A stretch of 64,000 bases of DNA from Flavobacterium sp. UBA5153 (GCA_002413745.1 DHXP01000078.1:1-64000); one strand, 5' to 3'; counted from the stretch's first letter, positions 54,285 to 62,012 are shown. Numbers and translations are program-made. Notes: a model not told the origin generated them from the sequence alone.

Positions 54285-56264
54285 ATGATGAGCAACTCAG
54301 AATTTGGAAGCATTACATTTGATTTACCCAAAAACCAATCAAATGTAATAAAAGTTATTGGAGTAGGTGGCGGCGGAAGTAATGCCATAAACCACATGTT
54401 TAAACAAGGTATCAAAGGCGTCGATTTTATCGTTTGTAATACCGATTCCCAAGCCTTGGAAAACAGTTCTGTGCCCAATAAAATTCAGTTAGGTGTGAAT
54501 TTGACCGAAGGACTTGGAGCAGGAGCAAACCCTGATGTAGGACAGCAATCGGCTATTGAAAGTATTGCCGATATTGAAAAAATGCTCGACGGAAATACCA
54601 AGATGGTTTTTATAACTGCAGGAATGGGGGGAGGAACCGGTACAGGAGCTGCGCCAGTAATTGCACAACTTGCCAAAGAAAGAGATATTCTAACTGTGGG
54701 AATTGTAACCTTGCCTTTCTTGTTCGAAGGAAAAGTTCGTCAGGAGCAAGCACTTATCGGTATTGATAAATTGCGCAAACAAGTCGATTCGTTAATTGTC
54801 ATCAATAATAATAAATTAAGAGAAGTGTATGGAAATCTTGGTTTCAAAGCTGGGTTTTCAAAAGCGGACGAAGTTTTGGCAACAGCCTCAAGAGGAATTG
54901 CCGAAGTAATTACGCATCACTACACACAAAATATCGATTTAAAAGATGCTAAAACAGTTTTGGCCAATAGTGGAACAGCCATTATGGGATCAGCTGTTGC
55001 TTCGGGCGAAAACAGAGCCAAGGAAGCAATTATGTCAGCATTAGATTCTCCTTTATTGAATGATAATAAAATCACCGGTGCCAAAAACGTATTGTTGCTC
55101 ATCGTTTCTGGCTCTGATGAAATCACGATTGATGAAATAGGCGAAATTAACGATTTTATTCAAGTCGAAGCGGGTTTCAATGCCAATATTATTATGGGTG
55201 TTGGCGAAGACGAAGCACTTGGCGACGCTGTTTCGGTTACAATAATTGCAACCGGATTTGACGTGGAACAACAAAACGAAATTGTAAATACCGAACCAAA
55301 AAAGATTATTCATACGCTTGAAGACGAACAAAAAAGCGTGCATGATTTGACAAAAAAAACAGTTCCGGCATTTAATTGGAATAACGAATCGCCAATATCA
55401 AATGCAACCGAAAAAATTGTTTTCGAATTATTGGAAGATGCCGTTGCTGAACCGGCTATAGTGTCAATAAACAAAGAAGAGTTAATGGTTATGTCCGAAT
55501 TTATAAAAAATTTAGACGTGACTTTCGAAATTGTTTCTCCAATCAATGACATCGATTTTATGGTGTCGTCACCAAAAGCTGCCAATGTTAGGGACACAAG
55601 CATAAGTGAACCGGCGAAGCAAATGAATGTAGGGGAGCCAAAAGTTTATGAAAGAGAAGAACAAACTACTTTTTCTTTCGACTTGCCGCTTTTTAACCCG
55701 ACGAATACCGTTCCTGAACCAGTTGGACAAATAGATGAAAATAAAATTTTATTCGAACTGACCAATGAAACAAGGGAGATTAAAGTGAATCAACCTGTTC
55801 AGTTTGTTCCGGTAACTGAATTGACCGACAAGGGAATTATTAGATATTCTCTCGAAGAATACATGGAATTGGAAAATAACCTGCTAGAATCAAAACCATC
55901 CATAAAAGTTATCGAAGAAGTAATCCCCGAAGAGTTGAACATCACGATGAAGAAAGTGGATATAGCCGCAAATACTTCTTCCACCTTCGAGAATATTTCT
56001 CCAATGGAAATGACAATTCAGGAAACATTGAAATTCAGGGCCGACGAAAGAAGAAAAAAGCTCAAGGAATTCAATTATAAATTCCACAATAATGTTTCCA
56101 GAATTGATGAATTTGAAAGAGAACCTGCTTACAAAAGATTAGGAATAGATATTTCGAGTTCACAAACCAATAACACGAATTCAAGAATTTCGGTAGGAAC
56201 CGATAGTAATGATGACCTGCAGTTACGTTCCAATAATTCGTACTTGCATGACAACGTAGATTAA
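54285..56264 (+). CDS. ftsZ: Cell division protein FtsZ with long C-terminal linker
   Basis: The 659-residue tubulin homologue forms the division ring. The GTPase core (residues 15-330) has GVGGGGSNAINHM, the tubulin signature AGMGGGTGTGAAPVIA, and NTDSQAL. After it come about 300 acidic, low-conservation residues, much longer than in E. coli (383 in total). The conserved FtsA-binding peptide (EPAYKRLGID, about 618-627) sits about 30 residues before the end. Long linkers are usual in Flavobacteriia. Two ATGs in tandem could start it. A terminator follows, closing the dcw operon. Confidence 0.96.
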   Translation: MMSNSEFGSITFDLPKNQSNVIKVIGVGGGGSNAINHMFKQGIKGVDFIVCNTDSQALENSSVPNKIQLGVNLTEGLGAGANPDVGQQSAIESIADIEKMLDGNTKMVFITAGMGGGTGTGAAPVIAQLAKERDILTVGIVTLPFLFEGKVRQEQALIGIDKLRKQVDSLIVINNNKLREVYGNLGFKAGFSKADEVLATASRGIAEVITHHYTQNIDLKDAKTVLANSGTAIMGSAVASGENRAKEAIMSALDSPLLNDNKITGAKNVLLLIVSGSDEITIDEIGEINDFIQVEAGFNANIIMGVGEDEALGDAVSVTIIATGFDVEQQNEIVNTEPKKIIHTLEDEQKSVHDLTKKTVPAFNWNNESPISNATEKIVFELLEDAVAEPAIVSINKEELMVMSEFIKNLDVTFEIVSPINDIDFMVSSPKAANVRDTSISEPAKQMNVGEPKVYEREEQTTFSFDLPLFNPTNTVPEPVGQIDENKILFELTNETREIKVNQPVQFVPVTELTDKGIIRYSLEEYMELENNLLESKPSIKVIEEVIPEELNITMKKVDIAANTSSTFENISPMEMTIQETLKFRADERRKKLKEFNYKFHNNVSRIDEFEREPAYKRLGIDISSSQTNNTNSRISVGTDSNDDLQLRSNNSYLHDNVD

Positions 56265-56286
56265 TTAACCCAAACCAAATTACGGT

Positions 56287-56322
56287 AGCCCGAAAATTGA
56301 ATTTAATTTTCGGGCTATTTTT
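56287..56322 (+). terminator. Rho-independent terminator of the dcw operon
   Basis: AGCCCGAAAATT (56287-56298) pairs with AATTTTCGGGCT (56305-56316), followed by ATTTTTTG. It lies about 25 bases after the ftsZ stop. Confidence 0.9.
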
Positions 56323-56364
56323 TGTCTTTGCAAGGAATTGAGAAGAATGAAGCAGAGCAATATT

Positions 56365-56395
56365 TTGTTAATCCCGGTAAATTTCTTTAAATTTG
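56365..56395 (+). promoter_or_regulatory. Putative promoter for yqeY
   Basis: TTG (56365-56367) and TAAATTTG (56388-56395) match -33 and -7 elements with a 20-base spacer. Transcription would start near 56402 and give a leader of about 130 bases before the YqeY start at 56532. No known leader RNA fold was recognised in it. Confidence 0.5.
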
Positions 56396-56531
56396 CGAGC
56401 CTTAATCCAGTTGCACGTTCCAAGCTTTTTTAGAAAATGCTTTTCTCTGCCGTCTGGGGCAATTTTAAAGAGTTCAGTTTTTAAGGGCGAATGGCAAATC
56501 TAAAATCAAATATTTAAAATATAAAATTATT

Positions 56532-56981
56532 ATGAGTTTATCAACACAAATTATGGAGGAAATAAAAACCGCCATGAGAGCCAAAGATACCATAGCATTA
56601 GAGGCTTTAAGAGCTATTAAATCCGAAATTCTTTTAGCCCAAACAGCAACTGGATCAAAAGAAGAAATCACGGCAGAAGAAGAAATAAAATTGCTTCAAA
56701 AATTGGTAAAAACACGTAAGGATAGTGCCAAAATTTTCACGGAACAGAATCGTTTAGATTTAGCTGAACCAGAATTGGCACAAATTGCCGTAATCGAAAA
56801 ATTCTTACCAGCGCAATTGAGTGAGGCCGAAGTAGAAGCCGTGATTGCAAAAATCATTGCAGAAACTGGCGCGACAGGTATTGCTGCAATGGGAAAAGTT
56901 ATGGGATTAGCTGCCGCACAATTAGGCGGAACTGCCGAAGGGAAAACCATCTCAACAATTGTTAAGAAACTTTTGACGTAA
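56532..56981 (+). CDS. GatB/YqeY domain-containing protein
   Basis: The 149-residue protein matches the stand-alone YqeY family: MEEIKTAMRAKDTIALEALR, KTRKDSAKIFTEQNRLDLAE, EKFLPAQLSEAEVE and GAAAQLGGTAEGK-like C-terminal words. The domain resembles the tail of GatB, the tRNA-dependent amidotransferase subunit, and is thought to contact tRNA; the exact role is not known. It commonly follows ftsZ in Bacteroidota. Confidence 0.9.
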   Translation: MSLSTQIMEEIKTAMRAKDTIALEALRAIKSEILLAQTATGSKEEITAEEEIKLLQKLVKTRKDSAKIFTEQNRLDLAEPELAQIAVIEKFLPAQLSEAEVEAVIAKIIAETGATGIAAMGKVMGLAAAQLGGTAEGKTISTIVKKLLT

Positions 56982-56989
56982 AAATTAAG

Positions 56990-57069
56990 GATTTTAGATT
57001 TGGGAATTAGGATTTGGGATTTGAGCACAACTTCATAAATCTAAAATCCTAATTCCTAAATCTAAAATC
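56990..57069. repeat. Long inverted repeat of TTTAGATT type after yqeY
   Basis: A 26-bp left arm (56990-57015, starting GATTTTAGATTTGGGAATTA) is complementary to the right arm (57044-57069) with one mismatch, around a 28-base loop. It lies directly upstream of the truncated tRNA copy and shares wording with the repeats around the four-helix-bundle gene in the dcw operon. It may also terminate yqeY transcription. Confidence 0.85.
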
Positions 57070-57074
57070 ATAAA

Positions 57075-57129
57075 GGCTGCGTAGTTCAACTGGATACCTG
57101 CCGGCAGGCAGGGAATATGAGATTTCGAC
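57075..57129 (+). pseudogene. Truncated duplicate of tRNA-Arg 5' half with a 16-bp insertion
   Basis: Positions 57075-57096 (GGCTGCGTAGTTCAACTGGA, then TA) and 57113-57129 (GAATATGAGATTTCGAC) repeat the first 39 bases of the intact tRNA gene at 57382 with one mismatch. They are split by CCTGCCGGCAGGCAGG (57097-57112), a short palindromic repeat inserted in the D arm. The copy ends exactly at the 3' edge of the anticodon loop; no 3' half follows. Including flanking bases, the direct repeat begins at ATAAAGG (57070 and 57377). Confidence 0.88.
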
Positions 57130-57134
57130 AATAA

Positions 57135-57380
57135 ATGGAATATTTTATATATATTTTAGAGAGTGAAATTGATGGCAGACTTTATAAAGGTCAGACAAGT
57201 GATATAGATAAACGAATAAAAGAACATAATTCAGGTAAGACAAAATCTACCAAAGGTTATAAGCCTTGGAAATTGGTTTATTTTGAAACATTTGAAACAA
57301 GAGACGAAGCAGTTCTTCGTGAAAAATATTTTAAAACAGGAAGTGGAAGAGAATTTTTAAAAGGAAAATTAACAAAATAA
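57135..57380 (+). CDS. Small GIY-YIG nuclease family protein inserted in a tRNA gene
   Basis: The 81-residue product is a minimal GIY-YIG domain: FIYILES and LYKGQT give the two strands of the name motif, R-I-K-E-H-N supplies the catalytic Arg region (about residues 27-32), and EAVLREKYFK supplies the Glu helix. There is no DNA-binding extension. The gene starts 6 bases after the truncated tRNA copy. Its stop codon TAA is part of the repeated tRNA flank, and the intact tRNA begins 2 bases later. Related small GIY-YIG genes are common in Bacteroidota and their function is unknown. The layout suggests a homing-like element in the anticodon loop (inference). Confidence 0.9.
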   Translation: MEYFIYILESEIDGRLYKGQTSDIDKRIKEHNSGKTKSTKGYKPWKLVYFETFETRDEAVLREKYFKTGSGREFLKGKLTK

Positions 57381-57381
57381 A

Positions 57382-57455
57382 GGCTGCGTAGTTCAACTGG
57401 ATAGAATATCAGATTTCGACTCTGAGGGTTGCAGGTTCGAACCCTGCCGCGGTCA
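57382..57455 (+). tRNA. tRNA-Arg (anticodon TCG)
   Basis: A full cloverleaf can be drawn over 74 bases. The acceptor GGCTGCG pairs with CGCGGTC using two G-U pairs, then discriminator A. The D stem is GTTC/GAAT, the anticodon stem TCAGA/TCTGA with loop TTTCGAC (anticodon TCG), and the T arm is GCAGG-TTCGAAC-CCTGC. The CCA end is not encoded. The two G-U pairs in the acceptor are unusual: a regular acceptor would read GACCGCG. The 5' half is the duplicated copy; the 3' half is probably the original gene. Confidence 0.93.
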
Positions 57456-57460
57456 CAAAA

Positions 57461-57489
57461 AAAACCAAAGAGAATTTCTTTGGTTTTTT
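57461..57489 (+). terminator. Terminator of the tRNA-Arg gene
   Basis: AACCAAAGA and TCTTTGGTT form a stem around a short loop, followed by TTTTT. It starts five bases after the tRNA. Confidence 0.85.
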
Positions 57490-57613
57490 CATTTACTGCC
57501 TTTTTAAATTGGCAATGGTTTCTGTAGGGTTTTGGTTTTAAAGCTAAACTTTCGGAAACGGGAACATCCACGTCAGTTTTCGCTAATTGTTTGGTGTTTT
57601 TAGTGGTTATGCC
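57488..57613 (-). pseudogene. Decayed 3' fragment of rpe
   Basis: On the minus strand this stretch reads GITTKNTKQLAKTDVDVPVS, then ESLALKPKPYRNH, then FKKAV. It aligns to the C terminus of the intact epimerase (GVTNKNAKQLAEAGADVLVA, GSFVFKATNPTET, LKKLT). At DNA level GGCAATGGTTTCTGT and GCTAATTGTTTGG are shared exactly with 60048-60180. Only the last 40 codons or so are present and a small frameshift occurs near the end. The fragment and the intact gene flank the alpha-galactosidase in the same orientation. Confidence 0.85.
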
Positions 57614-57748
57614 ATATAAATATCCATTAAGCAAAATGTTTGTAAAAAATCATTAATTTTATCCATTATTCTAAAAAGAATGCATTTAGTAATTATTTCA
57701 ATTCTAAAAAAAAAACATTCAAAAAAATAGAGTTTTAAAACAAGAATT
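57614..57748. other. Spacer before the alpha-galactosidase gene
   Basis: AT-rich, with no gene or clear promoter box recognised. Similarity to rpe fades at about 57625, so the left break of the alpha-galactosidase insertion should lie within this spacer. Confidence 0.5.
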
Positions 57749-59971
57749 ATGAAAGAAAAATTGGCGTCCTATTTTAATAAAAAAATCATGTTCCTTTTTA
57801 GTTTTATGATTGGTGTCCTCAATTTATCGGGACAAACAGTAACTATTCCCATTGCTACTGCAAACAATGTGTTATTGTTGCAAACCGATAGTAGCAACAG
57901 GTTGAGAATCGTTTATTTTGGAAAACCCCTTGAAAATGAAAGTGAATATGCGGCGGTTTCGGCAGGATTTAATTATGATGAATCCAACTCAGGGATTTAC
58001 AATTCTTCTTATACTCCTTCGGGGACTTGGAATCTGTCTGAACCCGCCATTCAGGTCAAACATGCGGACGGAAATCCTTCTTTGGAACTGAAATATGTGA
58101 GCCATAAAAAAGAAAAAATCGATGATAATACTTCCATTACCAGTATCCTTCTGAAAGATCCAATTTATCCGTTTGAGGTTACTTTGTTCTATAAAGTTTG
58201 GGCAAAAGAAAATATAATCGAGCAATGGACCGAAATAAAACACAAAGAGAAAAAATCTGTTTTATTGCAAAAATATGCTTCCGCTAATTTGTATTTTGCC
58301 AACAAAGATTTCTATCTCACGAGTTTTCAGGGAGAATATCTAAAAGAGATGCAACCCATAGAAACCAAGCTTTTGCAAGGGATAAGAACGGTAGATTCTA
58401 AATTAGGAACAAGAGCAATGCTCTTGCAAACGCCTAATTTTATGGTATCATTTGGCAAACCGGCTTCAGAAAATGAAGGGACCGTTTTATTGGGTCAGTT
58501 GGCTTGGAGCAGTAACTTTAAACTTGATTTTGAAATTGACTCCCATAAAAATCTTCGGCTAATTGCAGGGATCAATCCATTTGCTTCGGAATATTCACTG
58601 GCTCCGAACGAAATCTTCAAAACGCCATCTTTAATCTACGCTTTATCCAATCACGGCACAGGCGAAGCCAGCAGAAATTTACACGATTGGGCAAGAAAAT
58701 ACAGACTCCTTGATGGTCAGGGCGAACGTCTTACTTTGTTGAACAATTGGGAAGCGACCTTTTTTGATTTTGATGAAAACAAAATAAAAGGATTGTTCAA
58801 AGACGCAAAAGATTTGGGTGTCGATATGTTTTTACTGGACGATGGTTGGTTTGGTAATAAATATCCAAGAAACAACGATAAGGCAGGACTTGGCGACTGG
58901 CAGGAGAATAAAAAGAAACTACCAAGCGGCTTGGGTTATTTGGTAAAAGAAGCGAAAAAAGAAGGTGTGAAATTTGGCATTTGGATAGAACCTGAAATGG
59001 TAAACCCCAAAAGTGAGTTATACGAGAAACACCTTGATTGGGTAATACGACAACCGGAAAGACCTGAAGTTTATTATAGAAACCAACTGGTATTGGACTT
59101 GTCGAACCCCGAAGTTCAAGATTTCGTTTTTGGAATTGTAGATAATCTATTTGTAAAAAATCCGGAATTGGCATTTATAAAATGGGATTGCAATGCGGTT
59201 ATTTATAACGCCTATTCTGCTTATCTTAACAAAAAAGGATTGCCACAATCTAATTTGTATGTAGATTATACCCAAGGATTGTATAAAGTGCTCCAACGAA
59301 TTCGTGCAAAATATCCAAAAGTTCCAATGATGTTGTGTTCTGGTGGCGGTGGTCGTGGCGATTATGAATTTTTGAAGTATTTTACGGAATTTTGGCCAAG
59401 TGATGATACCGAGCCTTTAGAAAGAATATTTCTGCAATGGGATTATTCTTATTTCTTCCCTGCTATTTCCACTGACAACCATGTTACTGATTGGGGAAAA
59501 CAGCCACTTAAATTTAGAGTAGATGTGGCCAGTATGGGCAAATTGGGTTTTGATATTGTAGCTGGAAAACTAGATGAGAATGATAAATTATTTTGCAAAC
59601 AGGCAATAACAAATTATAACTCATTTAAAGAGATTGTATGGCACGGCGATATGTTCCGTTTAGTCAATCCTCATGAAAATGATATTGCTGCATTGATGTA
59701 TGTAAATCCGGATAAAAGCAAAGCGATTGTTTTTAACTACTTGGTAAATAATAGGTTTAATAGGACTGCAACGGAGCTACCAGTTGTATTGAATGGATTA
59801 AATCCAAAGAAAAAATATACAGTCAAAGAAATTAACTTGTACCCAGGGGTTCCTTCATCAATCGCCTACGATAAAGTTTACACAGGCGATTTTTTGATGA
59901 AAGCAGGATTTAATCCTGATGTTAACTTGAGAAGAACAAGTGTTTTGCTGGATATAAATGAAGTTCAGTAG
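57749..59971 (+). CDS. Secreted alpha-galactosidase, GH36 family
   Basis: The 740-residue enzyme releases alpha-linked galactose from oligosaccharides such as raffinose or galactomannan. A signal peptide covers about residues 13-29 (LFSFMIGVLNLSGQ). An N-terminal beta-sandwich (about 30-330) precedes the TIM barrel with DMFLLDDGWFG, FGIWIEPEMVNPKSELYEKH, the nucleophile in FIKWDCN (about Asp 478), CSGGGGRGDYEF and the acid/base in FWPSDDTEP (about Asp 552). A small C-terminal beta domain follows. No PUL genes are near, so it stands alone. Flanking rpe copies suggest it was inserted. Confidence 0.93.
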   Translation: MKEKLASYFNKKIMFLFSFMIGVLNLSGQTVTIPIATANNVLLLQTDSSNRLRIVYFGKPLENESEYAAVSAGFNYDESNSGIYNSSYTPSGTWNLSEPAIQVKHADGNPSLELKYVSHKKEKIDDNTSITSILLKDPIYPFEVTLFYKVWAKENIIEQWTEIKHKEKKSVLLQKYASANLYFANKDFYLTSFQGEYLKEMQPIETKLLQGIRTVDSKLGTRAMLLQTPNFMVSFGKPASENEGTVLLGQLAWSSNFKLDFEIDSHKNLRLIAGINPFASEYSLAPNEIFKTPSLIYALSNHGTGEASRNLHDWARKYRLLDGQGERLTLLNNWEATFFDFDENKIKGLFKDAKDLGVDMFLLDDGWFGNKYPRNNDKAGLGDWQENKKKLPSGLGYLVKEAKKEGVKFGIWIEPEMVNPKSELYEKHLDWVIRQPERPEVYYRNQLVLDLSNPEVQDFVFGIVDNLFVKNPELAFIKWDCNAVIYNAYSAYLNKKGLPQSNLYVDYTQGLYKVLQRIRAKYPKVPMMLCSGGGGRGDYEFLKYFTEFWPSDDTEPLERIFLQWDYSYFFPAISTDNHVTDWGKQPLKFRVDVASMGKLGFDIVAGKLDENDKLFCKQAITNYNSFKEIVWHGDMFRLVNPHENDIAALMYVNPDKSKAIVFNYLVNNRFNRTATELPVVLNGLNPKKKYTVKEINLYPGVPSSIAYDKVYTGDFLMKAGFNPDVNLRRTSVLLDINEVQ

Positions 59972-59997
59972 GTCAGAACCCAATAGAAAAGCATAAA

Positions 59998-60036
59998 AAA
60001 GAGGCTGCCCAAAAAGTAATTTTGGGCAGCCTCTTT
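59998..60036. terminator. Bidirectional terminator between the alpha-galactosidase gene and rpe
   Basis: AAAGAGGCTGCCCAAAA (59998-60014) pairs perfectly with TTTTGGGCAGCCTCTTT (60020-60036). A-rich and T-rich ends let it serve both convergent genes. Confidence 0.92.
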
Positions 60037-60047
60037 GATTGATGTTC

Positions 60048-60710
60048 TTACAGCAATGTTAATTTCTTCAAATCGGCAATGGTTTCTGTTGGATTTGTTG
60101 CTTTAAAAACAAAACTCCCGGCAACGAGAACATCGGCTCCAGCTTCTGCTAATTGTTTGGCGTTTTTATTGGTTACGCCGCCGTCAATTTCGATTATTGT
60201 TGAAGCACCTTTTTTATTGATTAATGCTTTTAGTTTTCGTACTTTTTCATAGGTGTTTTCAATGAATGATTGTCCGCCAAAACCTGGATTCACACTCATA
60301 ATCAAAACCATGTCAATGTCATTTATTACATCTTCTAACAAATCGACATTTGTATGAGGATTTAATGCTACGCCAGCTTTCATTCCTTCGGCTTTGATAG
60401 CTTGCAGCGTTCTGTGAAGATGCGGACAAGCTTCATAATGAACGCATAAAACATTGGTGCCTAATTCAGCAAAAGTTTTGATATATCTATCAGGATCGAC
60501 AATCATCAAATGGACATCGATTGTTTTTTTTGCGTGTTTTGCAATGGCAGCCAAAACTGGCATTCCAAATGAAATATTAGGAACAAAAACGCCATCCATA
60601 ATGTCAATATGAAACCAATCGGCTTCGGAATTGTTTATCATTTCGATGTCGCGTTGCAAATTGGCAAAATCAGCAGCAAGGACTGAAGGTGCAATAATTG
60701 TATTTTTCAT
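60048..60710 (-). CDS. rpe: Ribulose-phosphate 3-epimerase
   Basis: The 220-residue TIM-barrel enzyme interconverts ribulose-5-phosphate and xylulose-5-phosphate in the pentose phosphate pathway. Motifs: APSVLAADFANLQRDIEMIN, WFHIDIMDGVFVPNISFG, DVHLMIVDPDRYI, MSVNPGFGGQSF, IEIDGGVTNKNAKQLAEAGA and VAGSFVF. Length is normal. A degenerate copy of its 3' end lies 2.4 kb to the left (57488-57613). Confidence 0.96.
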   Translation of the reverse strand: MKNTIIAPSVLAADFANLQRDIEMINNSEADWFHIDIMDGVFVPNISFGMPVLAAIAKHAKKTIDVHLMIVDPDRYIKTFAELGTNVLCVHYEACPHLHRTLQAIKAEGMKAGVALNPHTNVDLLEDVINDIDMVLIMSVNPGFGGQSFIENTYEKVRKLKALINKKGASTIIEIDGGVTNKNAKQLAEAGADVLVAGSFVFKATNPTETIADLKKLTLL

Positions 60711-60724
60711 TGTTTGGTTGTTAC

Positions 60725-60752
60725 GTTGAGATGCACTGCAGTGTATCTTTAC
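60725..60752. repeat. Degenerate copy of the GTAGAGACGCACTG palindrome
   Basis: GTTGAGATGCACTG followed by CAGTGTATCTTTAC differs from the perfect palindrome at 16288-16315 at several positions in each arm but keeps the GCACTGCAGTG centre. It lies 15 bases upstream of the rpe start, inside its likely promoter region. Confidence 0.75.
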
Positions 60753-60786
60753 AAGTTGTGTTGTTTTTGCAAAAGTAGAATTTTAA

Positions 60787-61005
60787 CCGCAAAGTTTGCA
60801 AAGTTTTTCGCAAAGTTCACGAAGAAGAACTTTATGAAGCATAGATTAGACCAAGAATTTCTATTTCTAGTTCCCTTCCCTTTGGGAAGGGTTAGAGATG
60901 GGCTAATAAAAAACTCCGGTAATCAGCCGGAGTTTCAATCATCAATCAAAAAACGAACAGTTAATCAGACCGTCGTTACTTGTCCCCCTGAGCGGAGTCG
61001 AAGGG
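60787..61005. repeat. Cluster of three further dispersed repeat types between rpe and the sigma factor gene
   Basis: Three different repeats stand in 220 bases: CCGCAAAGTTTGCAAAG with CGCAAAG (60787-60815), the palindrome CCTTCCCTTTGGGAAGG (60874-60890) followed by GTTAGAGATGGG, and CCCTGAGCGGAGTCGAAGGG (60986-61005). All three resemble intergenic repeats common in Bacteroidota genomes (general knowledge). The last one abuts the stop codon of the sigma factor gene. No gene lies here; a plus-strand frame of 120 codons is made of these repeats. Confidence 0.75.
60905..60935 (-). terminator. Terminator of the sigma factor gene
   Basis: AAACTCCGG (60911-60919) and CCGGAGTTT (60927-60935) form a nine-base stem. 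Read on the minus strand it is followed by TTTTTATT, so it ends transcription of the sigma factor gene about 70 bases past its stop. Confidence 0.85.
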
Positions 61006-61869
61006 TTAACCTAAATAGGTTTTTAATATTTTGCTTCTTGAAGTATGCTTCAATCTGCGGATCGCTTTTTCTTTAATTTGACGAACGCGTTCCCGAGTCA
61101 AGTCGAAAGTTTCTCCTATTTCTTCCAATGTCATTGGATGTTGGTCACCAAGACCAAAATACAAACGAACCACATCGGCTTCTCTTGGAGTCAATGTTTC
61201 CAATGAGCGCTCAATTTCGGTGCGCAATGATTCTTGAATTAAGTTTCTGTCTGGATTTGGCGATTCCCCGGAACGCAATACATCGTAAAGGTTTGAATCT
61301 TCTCCTTCAACAAGTGGCGCATCCATAGAAAGGTGACGACCAGAGTTTTTCATACTTTCTCTTACGTCATTTACTGTCATATCCAATTCTTTGGCAATTT
61401 CCTCGGCTGTTGGTGGTCTTTCGTTAGATTGCTCTAACAAAGCATACATTTTGTTAATTTTATTGATGGAACCAATTTTGTTCAATGGCAAACGAACGAT
61501 ACGAGATTGTTCGGCCAAGGCTTGCAAAATAGATTGACGAATCCACCATACGGCATACGAAATGAATTTGAAACCACGTGTCTCATCAAAACGTTGTGCT
61601 GCTTTTATAAGACCTAAATTTCCTTCATTAATCAAATCGGGAAGTGTCAAACCTTGATTTTGGTATTGTTTAGCCACCGAAACCACAAAACGTAAATTGG
61701 CTTTCGTCAATTTTTCTAGTGCTGCTTGATCACCGGCTTTTATCTTTTGTGCCAATTCTACCTCTTCATCGGCAGTAATCAAATCTACCTTTCCAATTTC
61801 CTGTAAATACTTGTCTAATGATGCAGTTTCACGATTGGTTACCTGCTTGGTGATTTTAAGTTGTCTCAT
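61006..61869 (-). CDS. rpoD: RNA polymerase primary sigma factor (RpoD/SigA family)
   Basis: The 287-residue housekeeping sigma factor has the short Bacteroidota form without region 1.1. It has region 1.2 ([20 protein letters not shown]), region 2 ([60 protein letters not shown]), region 3 ([13 protein letters not shown]) and region 4 ([32 protein letters not shown]). It directs RNA polymerase to TTG/TAnnTTTG promoters, the same boxes seen across this window. Confidence 0.96.
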   Translation of the reverse strand: MRQLKITKQVTNRETASLDKYLQEIGKVDLITADEEVELAQKIKAGDQAALEKLTKANLRFVVSVAKQYQNQGLTLPDLINEGNLGLIKAAQRFDETRGFKFISYAVWWIRQSILQALAEQSRIVRLPLNKIGSINKINKMYALLEQSNERPPTAEEIAKELDMTVNDVRESMKNSGRHLSMDAPLVEGEDSNLYDVLRSGESPNPDRNLIQESLRTEIERSLETLTPREADVVRLYFGLGDQHPMTLEEIGETFDLTRERVRQIKEKAIRRLKHTSRSKILKTYLG

Positions 61870-61981
61870 GTTTTTGTCTCCTCAATTTTTAAGTGTACGA
61901 ATGATTATACGTGAGGGGTTGCGAAAAAGTTACAAAAAGGGGTAAAAAAATATTATTTTTCACAAATCCAATAATTTTATT

Positions 61982-61989
61982 AATTTTGA
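61982..61989 (+). promoter_or_regulatory. Putative -7 box before the pRiA4b ORF-3 family gene
   Basis: TAATTTTG matches TAnnTTTG, 23 bases before the ATG at 62013. No TTG -33 element at good spacing was seen. Confidence 0.4.
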
Positions 61990-62012
61990 GATTCATCTAA
62001 AATTTTTTTTAA

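Noticed and set aside
57278-57634. A 118-codon minus-strand frame over the tRNA region
   Set aside because: It joins the decayed rpe fragment to the antisense of the terminator, tRNA and GIY-YIG gene; only the rpe-like part has biological meaning and it is recorded as a pseudogene.
60714-61076. A 120-codon plus-strand open frame between rpe and the sigma factor gene
   Set aside because: It is made of four dispersed repeats and a terminator and enters the sigma factor gene antisense; no protein-like composition.
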